A DNA stretch of 64,000 nucleotides from CAVYXA01 sp963846775 (lineage in GTDB: Bacteria; Verrucomicrobiota; Verrucomicrobiia; Chthoniobacterales; UBA10450). Position numbers and translations under genes: made by a program. Under the pieces are notes generated by a model. It did not search any database. It worked only from the letters and a program-made list of their open reading frames with translations, and was not told the DNA's origin. Location of the stretch: assembly GCA_963846775.1 (NCBI GenBank), contig CAWJXB010000006.1, positions 1,364,001-1,428,000 of the forward strand, read 5' to 3'. Positions 56,339 to 64,000 of this stretch are shown here, one piece after another. Within the stretch, counting starts at the first letter, position 1; every line of letters starts with the position of its first letter.

Positions 56339-56584
56339 ATGTTTCATGTCTATGTGCTGCGAAGTATGACCACGGGCCGGCGGTACGTCGGATCGTGTGA
56401 AAACGTTGAGGAACGGCTTCGGCGGCACAATGCTGGCCACTCGAAGGCGACACGCCACGGTCTCCCCTGGGTGCTTTTGCATTCGGAGAGCTTTTCAAAT
56501 CGCGCTGAGGCCACCAGAAGAGAACAGTATTTTAAAACAGGACGCGGTCGCGACGAACTCGACAGGCTGACCGCAATCACGTAG
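56339..56584 (+). CDS. Small GIY-YIG nuclease, 81 aa
   Basis: This is a stand-alone GIY-YIG domain with no DNA-binding extension: the first strand HVYVLRS (residues 3-9), the YVG of the second motif at 16-18 (RRYVGSCENVEERL), Arg26 in the catalytic helix, RHNAGHSKATRHGLPW, and Glu57/Glu62 in EATRREQYFKTGRGRDEL. The family nicks or cuts DNA; members of this short class are usually annotated only by domain. The ATG lies 22 bp after the tRNA-Pro end. The TAG stop (56582-56584) lies within the GTAGAACG copied from the tRNA, so the tRNA copy supplies the gene's end. By inference its target is tRNA gene DNA. Confidence 0.85.
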   Translation: MFHVYVLRSMTTGRRYVGSCENVEERLRRHNAGHSKATRHGLPWVLLHSESFSNRAEATRREQYFKTGRGRDELDRLTAIT

Positions 56585-56639
56585 AACGGTCGCCGCGGCG
56601 ACAGGTCGTGGGTTCAAATCCCGCCAGCCCGATTTCCCC
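56581..56639 (+). pseudogene. Partial tRNA-Pro copy with palindrome in place of the anticodon arm
   Basis: It carries the D-arm end GTAGAACG, then the palindrome GTCGCCGCGGCGAC, then AGGTCGTGGGTTCAAATCCC and the 3' acceptor strand, identical to tRNA-Pro. It lacks the 5' acceptor strand and most of the D arm, so it cannot fold as a tRNA. It can fold as a hairpin plus an intact T arm. Confidence 0.85.
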
Positions 56640-56689
56640 AACCACCGCAGTCATCGAATCCAATGGAGCCGTCGTGATACCTAACGCAC

Positions 56690-57154
56690 ATGGCAAATAG
56701 AAGTATAACGGCCGCTTTAACTGCCGCTGGACTTGCACTCGTTTGCGCTGCTTCGCCAGTCGCTGGCAAAAACGCGGAAAACATTCGCCAGATTAAGCTA
56801 AACACAGCCGCTTTGACATGCGCCAAACAACTCATCAGCGAGGGACACGTGGTGATTGACCGAAAAGGCGCGTGGGCCAACGACCGGCCTTCGACAGAGC
56901 TCGAGAATAAGTTTATTCGGCAGCATGGGTTTCGTGAATACGCAAAGTGGCATTTGGGAATCGACGGCCGTTACTCTGAGAACACCAAACGAAGATACAA
57001 ATTTCCGTATGGCGATTTTAACAACGTTCATCGCTGTGGGGTGCTCGCTGCGCAGATAAGAGCGGGGCAGCAAAAGTATTACGAAATTGGAAAAGCCGCC
57101 GCTGAGCTGAGGACGATGATCGACGCGGCGCGGGAAGCGCGTCCAAGCCGTTAA
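56690..57154 (+). CDS. Exported small protein of unknown function, 154 aa
   Basis: A signal peptide (about residues 1-26, ITAALTAAGLALVCAASPVAG) is followed by a mature part with the phrases WHLGIDGRYSENTKRRYKFP and GDFNNVHRCGVLAAQIRAGQ. I recognise this stretch as the sort of conserved core found in short uncharacterised bacterial proteins, but cannot name a family or function. Two cysteines (about 44 and 121) may pair. It begins 51 bp after the tRNA-Pro copy. Confidence 0.6.
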   Translation: MANRSITAALTAAGLALVCAASPVAGKNAENIRQIKLNTAALTCAKQLISEGHVVIDRKGAWANDRPSTELENKFIRQHGFREYAKWHLGIDGRYSENTKRRYKFPYGDFNNVHRCGVLAAQIRAGQQKYYEIGKAAAELRTMIDAAREARPSR

Positions 57155-57230
57155 GACGACGAAGCGGGATCCGTCTGGGAAGCGCACGCGCGTCGCGTCT
57201 GCGTTTCGGCGACGTCGCCGGAACTGCCCC

Positions 57231-58091
57231 TCATGTCGACGCCCAAGCCGTCAAAAAGGCGTCGATCAGCTCCGGCAGATCGTCGCTGTAACCGCCCTCG
57301 AGGATCGCGGCCGCGGGAATGCCGATGTGGCCTAGCCGTTCGCCAAAGTGCGCGAAATCCTCCCGCTCCAGCGTCATTTGCACCAGTGGATCTCGGGCGT
57401 ACGCATCGAACCCAGCGGAAACAAGAAGCAAATCGGGCTTGAACTGCAGCAGCTTTTGCAACGCGTGTATCGCAAGATGGAAATGTTCCGCGCGCGGGGT
57501 ACCGGACGCGACTGGATAATTGTCGATGTTATCGAAGGATTTCTCTCCCGTTCCCGGATAAGCTGGGAATTGATGAATCGAGGCAAACGCGATGCGCCGA
57601 TTCCCGGCCACGATTGTTTCGGTGCCGTTGCCGTGATGCGCGTCGAAATCCCATATGGCGACGCGATTAGCGCCATTCTCAAGCGCGTCCAATGCAGCGA
57701 TGGCGATGTTGTTGAAATAGCAAAAGCCCATCGCCTGATCGCGTGTGGCGTGGTGCCCCGGCGGGCGCATCAAGCCAAACGCGGGATTTCCGTGCAAAGC
57801 TGCACGTGCCGCATCGATGGCCGCCCCGGCAGATCGCAACGCGTGATTGTAAATGTCTGGATACGCCGGCGTGTCGGCATCGAAATCTTGTGTCGCGGTT
57901 TTGATTTGCGCGACATGCTCACGCGAATGCGCACGCAACAGGGCCGATTCGGTCGCCCGCTGCGGCGTGCGCCATTCCCAATTCGGATGTCGATCTTCCA
58001 ACAGCGGCGCCGTATGTGCGATTCGTTGCGGACGCTCGGGGTGGCCAGGCCGGGAGTATTCAATGCAACGCGAATCGTAAAAGAGAATCAT
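57231..58091 (-). CDS. Histone-deacetylase-family (AcuC/HdaH-like) deacetylase, 286 aa
   Basis: The start at ATG 58091 gives MILFYDSRCIEYSRPGHPER, the family opening. The active site is complete: catalytic His pair 113-114 in RPPGHHATRDQAMGFCYFNN, zinc ligands Asp150 and His152 in WDFDAHHGNGT, the second Asp ligand in LVSAGFDAYARDP (about 240), and LEGGYSDD near the end. Bacterial members remove acetyl or other acyl groups from small amines or protein lysines; the substrate is unknown. It is transcribed alone. Confidence 0.92.
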   Translation of the reverse strand: MILFYDSRCIEYSRPGHPERPQRIAHTAPLLEDRHPNWEWRTPQRATESALLRAHSREHVAQIKTATQDFDADTPAYPDIYNHALRSAGAAIDAARAALHGNPAFGLMRPPGHHATRDQAMGFCYFNNIAIAALDALENGANRVAIWDFDAHHGNGTETIVAGNRRIAFASIHQFPAYPGTGEKSFDNIDNYPVASGTPRAEHFHLAIHALQKLLQFKPDLLLVSAGFDAYARDPLVQMTLEREDFAHFGERLGHIGIPAAAILEGGYSDDLPELIDAFLTAWAST

Positions 58092-58282
58092 GCGATCTGA
58101 GAACGTGCGATTTGCCTGGTATGTTGCAACTGAATCGCGACACGCCGCTCGATAAATCATTCGGAGACCGGTATCCGATTTCCTTGCATAGCCCGATTCG
58201 ATTTGATAGAATTCCGTCGAGGCCGCGCCTTATCTTTGATTTTGCGCCGAGTCTTGGCGGTCACTAAATAAAGGAGAAGAAA

Positions 58283-59032
58283 ATGAAAAATCAGCTGTTG
58301 GCAGTACTTACCCTAAGCCTAATCATGATCCCCAATGTAGTTAGGCTGCATGCGGCTCCGCCGTCTGCAGACGATGTCGGAGATGTTGGCTCGTTTGGCC
58401 GCAACGCCGTTTACTTGGGCGCGGAAAGCGGATTCATCACTCTGCAAACTGATGCCTGTGCACCGACGCCTGCGCCGACACCGTCCCACAATCCGGCGAA
58501 CGGCGACCAATGTTTTCAGATCACAGATACAAACGTGACCACACTCTTTGACGCAGAGAACAGTTGTCGGATCAACCTGCCGGGCGAAGCAGCCAAAACT
58601 CTCATTTATCCCGTGCTGAACTTCTTCTATAACTATCACATGAATAACACCAGTGGAGGGCCGGCTCAGGCACGGTTCCAGTTCACGGGCAATATCACGA
58701 TTGTGAGCAGCGTGCTGAATGATCCCACCTGCATTGATCCTAATACAGGCCTACCCTGTGGAGGTCAGCTCACTTTTGCGTTCACGCCAAACCGCGTGTT
58801 TGATGATCGACGCCTTGACAATGGCGAAACGGCGGAGGTTCGGTTGACGCTGACTCGCGCGGGCAATGGCGGTATCAATAAAGCGCAACTGGTCCAGGAA
58901 GGTTTATCGCAAATGCTTGTCGATAGGCTCTTCCACAATCCAATGACGCTTCAGTTGAATGTCGTCGGTAGCGCTAAGAATGTCGATTCCGCGAGTATCA
59001 CGAGCAACATGCGCCTTTTGGGCGATCACTAA
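58283..59032 (+). CDS. Exported protein of unknown function, 249 aa
   Basis: A strong ribosome-binding site (AAGGAGAAG) lies just before the ATG. A signal peptide (about 1-24) is followed by an Ala/Pro linker (ACAPTPAPTPSHNPANGD) and a probably beta-rich domain with four cysteines. No family is recognised. A clear intrinsic terminator 26 bp after the stop shows that it forms a one-gene transcript. Confidence 0.7.
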   Translation: MKNQLLAVLTLSLIMIPNVVRLHAAPPSADDVGDVGSFGRNAVYLGAESGFITLQTDACAPTPAPTPSHNPANGDQCFQITDTNVTTLFDAENSCRINLPGEAAKTLIYPVLNFFYNYHMNNTSGGPAQARFQFTGNITIVSSVLNDPTCIDPNTGLPCGGQLTFAFTPNRVFDDRRLDNGETAEVRLTLTRAGNGGINKAQLVQEGLSQMLVDRLFHNPMTLQLNVVGSAKNVDSASITSNMRLLGDH

Positions 59033-59058
59033 AAAACCTGATATTTCCAACATGCATC

Positions 59059-59091
59059 CGCCGCTTCGGGAAACCGAAGCGGCGATTTTTT
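59059..59091 (+). terminator. Rho-independent terminator
   Basis: A perfect 11-bp stem CGCCGCTTCGG / CCGAAGCGGCG with a GAAA-type loop is followed by ATTTTTTG. It terminates the exported-protein gene ending at 59032. Confidence 0.9.
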
Positions 59092-59156
59092 GCCGCCATT
59101 CGGACTTGGGGAACGAAAATCGAATGTGGATGGGGGCGTCAATCAACGGATTATAA

Positions 59157-59903
59157 ATGCTAAGCGGAGAAAAAATCGTCGTGGTAATGCCGGCCTACAA
59201 TGCGGCGCGCACATTGCAAAAGACGTACGATGAAGTGATGGCGCAGGGGATTGTCGATCTTGTCATTGTCGTCGATGACGCCAGCCACGATGACACCGTG
59301 GCCATCGCGCGCACGCTGGATCGGGCACAGGTGGAAGTCCATCCGCAAAACCGCGGTTACGGTGCGAACCAGAAAACTTGTTATCGGCTGGCGCTCGCAG
59401 CCGGTGCGGACATTATCGTCATGATTCATCCCGACTATCAATATACGCCGGCGCTTCTTCCCGCGATGGCATCGCTCATCGCGAGCGGACTTTATCCGTG
59501 CGTGCTCGGCTCGCGCATTCTCGGCGGCGGCGCAATACGCGGCGGAATGCCGGTGTGGAAATACATCGCGAATCGTTTCCTCACCGCGATCGAGAATTTC
59601 CTACTCGGCGCGAAGCTTTCCGAGTACCACACCGGCTATCGTGCGTTCGCCCGCAGCCTCCTCGAACGCTTGCCGATCGAGAGATTCTCCGACGACTTTG
59701 TCTTCGACAATCAGATTCTGGCTCAAGTGATCACTCTCGGCGTTCCGATCGGCGAGGTGACTTGTCCGGCGAAGTATATGCCGGAAGCATCCTCGATCAA
59801 TTTCCGCCGCAGCGTCCGCTACGGGTTTGGCTGTTTAGCAACAGCGATGCGATACGGTATCCGTCGTTTTCGTGGAACATCCCGAAATTGCAGGAACGTG
59901 TAG
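59157..59903 (+). CDS. Family 2 glycosyltransferase, 248 aa
   Basis: A GT-A domain: VVVMPAYNAARTL opening strand, VDDASHDDT (about residues 38-46) and the metal-binding HPDYQ (about 89, a DxD-like acidic site), followed by LGSRILGGGAIRGGMPVWKY and EYHTGYRAF. This is the dolichyl/undecaprenyl-phosphate mannosyl- or glucosyltransferase type, without the C-terminal membrane helices of DPM-like fusions. It probably transfers a sugar from a nucleotide to a lipid carrier or glycan at the inner membrane. Confidence 0.88.
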   Translation: MLSGEKIVVVMPAYNAARTLQKTYDEVMAQGIVDLVIVVDDASHDDTVAIARTLDRAQVEVHPQNRGYGANQKTCYRLALAAGADIIVMIHPDYQYTPALLPAMASLIASGLYPCVLGSRILGGGAIRGGMPVWKYIANRFLTAIENFLLGAKLSEYHTGYRAFARSLLERLPIERFSDDFVFDNQILAQVITLGVPIGEVTCPAKYMPEASSINFRRSVRYGFGCLATAMRYGIRRFRGTSRNCRNV

Positions 59904-60048
59904 TTCGCTGGGGAGTACACGCCCGCCGGCGTGTAGTTCGTGGCCGCCTGCCGCGAACCCCTCCCCAGATTCTCGTGTTTGCGTCACAAGATGCATTCGG
60001 CCAGCGGCAGAGTGCGAGACGCCAGCGGCGTGTCCTCCCCAGATATCT

Positions 60049-61389
<1,341 letters not shown>

Positions 61390-61433
61390 TGGATTTAGTG
61401 ATTAAGCCGCGAATCGCGGTGGGGATAGATCAT

Positions 61434-61505
61434 TGCGCGATGCTGGGATCGAACCAGCGACCCCTTGCGTGTGAAGCAAGTGCTCTACCACTGAGCTAAT
61501 CGCGC
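61434..61505 (-). tRNA. tRNA-Val (CAC)
   Basis: On the minus strand the acceptor GCGCGAT/ATCGCGC with discriminator A, D arm GCTCAGTGGTAGAGC, anticodon arm CTTGC-TTCACAC-GCAAG and T arm CGCTGGTTCGATCCCAGC are intact. CCA is not encoded. Its 5' half and leader (61485-61533) are duplicated at 61591-61639 with about three changes. Confidence 0.95.
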
Positions 61506-61544
61506 GCGTTTTCAGAAGGAAAGAAAATAGAGAGCACCTGCCGT

Positions 61545-61611
61545 GGCGCAAATGAGTTCGAACCTGCGACGTGTCGCCGCGGCGACCACTCTGCCACTGA
61601 GCTAATCGCGC
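61545..61611 (-). pseudogene. tRNA-Val-like copy with palindrome in place of the anticodon arm
   Basis: In tRNA direction: GCGCGAT acceptor strand, TA, GCTCAGTGGCAGAGTG, then the perfect 14-bp palindrome GTCGCCGCGGCGAC (61573-61586), then ACGTCGCAGGTTCGAAC and a 3' strand ATTTGCGC that can still pair with six of seven acceptor bases. There is no anticodon. The T stem is mismatched and the discriminator changed. It lies 39 bp upstream of tRNA-Val and keeps the same leader, so it is probably transcribed. The palindrome is identical to that at tRNA-Pro. Confidence 0.85.
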
Positions 61612-61667
61612 GAGTTTTCAGAAGGCCAGAAAATAGAGGCGCGTCGCGTCGCAAGCAGCGGGCTCGC

Positions 61668-62963
61668 TTAAGTCGCAACTTCCCGTCGGCGGATCACTAT
61701 TAACGTAACCAGAGCGGACAACGCACAAACGATGGCACCGAATGCCAGCGCGAACGGTGTGCCAAACCAGTGGGCCACGGCACCTGCTTCGACGCTGCCG
61801 AGCGGAATCATGGCCCCAAACACCAGCGCCCAAACACCCATGACACGACCGCGCATTTCATCCGGAACGATGGTCTGGAGAACTGTGTTCGAGGTCGAGA
61901 AAAACAAGAGCATTCCGAATCCGGCGATAAACAGGAACACGAGCGCGCCGTAGAAATTCCGCATCAGGGAAAAAGCAAGGAGCGCGACTGAGAACAACCA
62001 CAGGCCGCCGAGAGCGAGTTTGCGCGGGGTGAGAACATGTCCCCATGTCGCAACGACCAGCGCGCCGGCCAAGGCGCCGGTTCCGCTGGCAGACATGAGG
62101 AGGCCGTAGCCGTTGGCGCCGAGGCCGAGCACATCCTTAGCAAACGCCGGCATCAACACCGCATATGACCAACCAAAGACGCCGACGGCGAGAAACAAAA
62201 GCAGGATTGTCCGGACACGTTGATGTTGGACGGAATATACGATGCCATTCCAGGCGTGCTCGCCCGCGGATGGAAGGTGCGTCGGGCGATGGAACGGCGG
62301 CAGGCGCATCATGAGCAAGCCGGCAATGACCGCGATAAACGTCACACCGTTGAGGAAAAAACACATCGTTACACCAACGGCGCCGATCAACACTCCGGCC
62401 ACGGAAGGACCAACGACGCGCGCCCCGTTAACGATCGAGCTGTTGAGCGAAATGGCATTGAGCAAATCTTCCCGGCTCGTCATCTCCACGGTGAAGGCCT
62501 GACGCGCGGGCATGTCGAATCCCATGGCTACGCCATTGAGTGCCGCGATCACGATGATGAAAATCGGCCGGGCAAATCCGGCCCAGGCGCCGGCGGCGAG
62601 GAGAAATGCGCAGATCATTTGCGCGCTTTGAGTCATTACGAGGATCGACCGCTTCGGATAAAGATCGGCCAGCGCGCCGCCCCAGATCGAGAAGAGCATC
62701 ATCGGCGCGGAACCAACTGCGGCCACCGCGCCTAACAAAAGCTTCGAGCCAGTGATTTCATAGACGAACCAGCTCATCGCCGTCTGTTGCATCCAGGTGC
62801 CGATCAGCGAAACGAGCTGTCCCCAGAAAAACAGCCGATAATTGCGATGACGCAGCGCGCGAAAGGTGTGCCGCCAGGTCACGCCGCCCACCGGCATCCG
62901 CCGCGGCCGCCCGCTAATGTCCTCCGGGACTTGCGCGGTCTCGATCGGTCTCGTCGGCATCAT
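61668..62963 (-). CDS. MFS exporter (DHA3/EntS-like), 431 aa
   Basis: Twelve membrane helices with an MFS_3/EntS pattern: FRALRHRNYRLFFWGQLVSLIGTWMQ opening, the loop 2-3 motif GALADLYPKRSILVMTQ, MDMPARQAF-like GFDMPARQAFTVEM, and LQTIVPDEMRGRVMGVWAL in the second half. I use the ATG giving MMPTRPIETAQ; a longer frame to 63035 would overlap divergent recO. By inference it is a drug or siderophore exporter driven by proton motive force. Confidence 0.87.
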   Translation of the reverse strand: MMPTRPIETAQVPEDISGRPRRMPVGGVTWRHTFRALRHRNYRLFFWGQLVSLIGTWMQQTAMSWFVYEITGSKLLLGAVAAVGSAPMMLFSIWGGALADLYPKRSILVMTQSAQMICAFLLAAGAWAGFARPIFIIVIAALNGVAMGFDMPARQAFTVEMTSREDLLNAISLNSSIVNGARVVGPSVAGVLIGAVGVTMCFFLNGVTFIAVIAGLLMMRLPPFHRPTHLPSAGEHAWNGIVYSVQHQRVRTILLLFLAVGVFGWSYAVLMPAFAKDVLGLGANGYGLLMSASGTGALAGALVVATWGHVLTPRKLALGGLWLFSVALLAFSLMRNFYGALVFLFIAGFGMLLFFSTSNTVLQTIVPDEMRGRVMGVWALVFGAMIPLGSVEAGAVAHWFGTPFALAFGAIVCALSALVTLIVIRRREVAT

Positions 62964-63015
62964 CAAATCTCGCCGCAAGTTCGCGCGTGGCAAAGAACCG
63001 CGGTAACAATCTATC

Positions 63016-63612
63016 GTGGAAAGCACGGCGGCCATTCTGTTGCGGAAACGAAACTACAGCGACACGAGCCTGATCGTTTCGTGGTGCACCGAATCGCTCG
63101 GCTGCATTCAAACCATCGCCAAAGGCGCGCGCCGACTGAAAAGCCCGTTCGCCGGGCGGCTGGATTTATTTTTCGAAACGGAAATCCAGATCGCGCGGAG
63201 CCGGAAATCGACCCTCCACACGCTCACTGAAGTGGTCGTGGCAAATCCGTTCGTGGGAATCAGGCGAATTTACTTGCGGACGCAAACCGCGGCTTACTTT
63301 GTCGAGTTGATTGAGATTTGCACCGAGCGCGATCATCACGAGCCGGAGCTGTTTTCGCTACTCCGACGAGCATTCAGCTATCTCGATGCCAACAATCCAA
63401 CGCTGCGCGCGGTGACACATTTTGAGACGGAGCTGGCCCGAATCGCCGGCGTGCATCCGGCAGCCGCCGGACCAAAGAACCTGAAGGCCGATCCAGCGTT
63501 TGCGCTCGGTGATTTGTTTGGGCGATTGCCCCTCTCCCGCACCCCACTCTTGAAAACGCTCGCGGCTGAGGCGAAAAAGCGGATGCCCAACAACACGGGC
63601 AGGCAACCATAG
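63016..63612 (+). CDS. recO: DNA repair protein RecO, 198 aa
   Basis: GTG start. The N-terminal OB fold reads AAILLRKRNYSDTSLIVSWCT and QTIAKGARRLKSPFAGRLDLF, matching RecO; the helical C-terminal domain follows (YFVELIEICTERDHHEPELF, then FETELARIAGVHP). The RecO zinc-site cysteines are not evident, and at 198 aa the protein is shorter than the usual 230-250, so the C-terminal domain is reduced. It works with RecR to load RecA at gaps. Divergent from the exporter by 52 bp. Confidence 0.87.
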   Translation: MESTAAILLRKRNYSDTSLIVSWCTESLGCIQTIAKGARRLKSPFAGRLDLFFETEIQIARSRKSTLHTLTEVVVANPFVGIRRIYLRTQTAAYFVELIEICTERDHHEPELFSLLRRAFSYLDANNPTLRAVTHFETELARIAGVHPAAAGPKNLKADPAFALGDLFGRLPLSRTPLLKTLAAEAKKRMPNNTGRQP

Positions 63613-63658
63613 GGCAATCTGACAGTTCCCGTCTAGCTGCGTTCTTCGCAAGGCTCAA

Positions 63659-64000
63659 ATGAGAATACAGGCGCTCCTCACGATAGCGGCGATCGTGGTC
63701 GCAAATTCGACCGCCTCGGCCAACGAGGTCTACGAATTCGATCCGGCCGGATCGAGCATCGGGTTCGCTATTCACCAGTTCTTGGGAACAACGCACGGCA
63801 AGTTTTCGAGATTCCAGGGCAAGATCGATGTCGATCGTGAGCGGCCGGAAAATTCCTCGGTCGTCGCAAAGATCGATGTCCGCAGCATCAACACCGGAAT
63901 TCAGAAGCGGGACGACCATTTGCGCAGCCAGGAGTTCCTTAACGTCGAGAGATTCCCCGAGATCGTTTTTAAAAGCCGGCGCATCAAACGAACCGGACCG
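63659..64000 (+). CDS. YceI-family exported protein (3' end outside window)
   Basis: ATG 63659; the frame is open to the window end (114 codons). A signal peptide (MRIQALLTIAAIVVANSTASA) is followed by the YceI lipocalin-like opening: YEFDPAGSSIGFAIHQFLGT, then GKFSRFQGKIDVD, SSVVAKIDVRSINTG and RDDHLRSQEFLNVERFPEIV. All are diagnostic of YceI. The family binds isoprenoid or quinone-type lipids in the periplasm. The gap to recO is 46 bp, so the two may share a transcript. Confidence 0.9.
   Translation, partial: MRIQALLTIAAIVVANSTASANEVYEFDPAGSSIGFAIHQFLGTTHGKFSRFQGKIDVDRERPENSSVVAKIDVRSINTGIQKRDDHLRSQEFLNVERFPEIVFKSRRIKRTGP

Larger units (their letters stand above)
56262..56639 (+). mobile_element. 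Candidate minimal tRNA-associated GIY-YIG element
   Basis: The unit starts within tRNA-Pro and ends with a copy of it. Matching pieces: GTAGAACG at 56262-56269 and 56581-56588, and a 37-bp exact repeat at 56287-56323 and 56603-56639 covering the tRNA 3' half plus 7 bases of flank. Between these pieces the intact gene has the 17-base anticodon arm while the copy has the 14-bp perfect palindrome GTCGCCGCGGCGAC (56589-56602). The only content is the 81-codon nuclease gene. No transposase or integrase is present. Mobility is inference. Confidence 0.6.

Overview
The window reads as one chromosomal contig of a GC-rich, aerobic, Gram-negative bacterium. Several features point to Verrucomicrobiota, probably the soil Chthoniobacterales/Udaeobacter-type lineage: a complete alternative complex III operon, an HprK-HPr-PtsI set with no sugar permease, KDO transferase (LPS), many exported repeat proteins ending in a dockerin-like module, and DUF2851 and DUF4337 proteins. 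The taxonomic placement is inference from gene content. No rRNA gene is visible.

Layout. 1-0.8 kb: 3' part of an RluD-type pseudouridine synthase whose last codons run into a convergent tRNA (CAT). 0.8-7.4 kb: accessory block of exported repeat proteins (TPR, S74 chaperone-tipped 17-aa repeat protein, dockerin beta-propeller, Sel1) interspersed with degenerate copies of one small ORF family, bounded by partial copies of the same tRNA. 7.4-15.3 kb: DUF4337 protein, a type II pseudopilin, DUF2851, SMC, two small exported proteins. 15.4-27.1 kb, minus strand: actABCDEF (alternative complex III), a Pro/Ala-rich membrane protein and a CcoN/CcoO/CcoP-like trio. The CcoN-like subunit keeps the low-spin haem ligands but has lost every CuB and haem b3 ligand. 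27.4-32.9 kb: S74 remnant, amidohydrolase, nucleotidyltransferase, Coa1-like protein, dockerin subtilase. 33-43.8 kb: asnS, SGNH/MBOAT acyl-transfer pair, hydrolase, speA, bifunctional nuclease, ptsI-HPr-hprK. 44.8-47.1 kb: HAF-repeat protein between tRNA-Glu and a copy of its 3' end. 47.1-56 kb: waaA, a second dockerin subtilase, rsmD, AsmA-like protein, lipid kinase, rpe, ychF. 56.2-56.7 kb: tRNA-Pro, a tiny GIY-YIG nuclease gene and a partial tRNA-Pro copy whose anticodon arm is a 14-bp palindrome. 57-64 kb: HDAC-family deacetylase, exported protein, glycosyltransferase, gdhA, tRNA-Val plus a tRNA-like copy carrying the same palindrome, MFS exporter, recO, and the start of a YceI-family gene.

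The most unusual feature is at the tRNA genes. All four intact tRNA genes have a partial copy nearby. In two unrelated copies (Pro and Val) the anticodon stem-loop is replaced by the identical perfect palindrome GTCGCCGCGGCGAC. In the Ile/Met(CAT)-derived copy it is replaced by a CCCCGAA-N4-TTCGGGG hairpin. At tRNA-Pro the unit encloses only an 81-codon GIY-YIG nuclease, whose stop codon is supplied by the copied tRNA. This looks like a minimal tRNA-targeting nuclease element and the scars it leaves.
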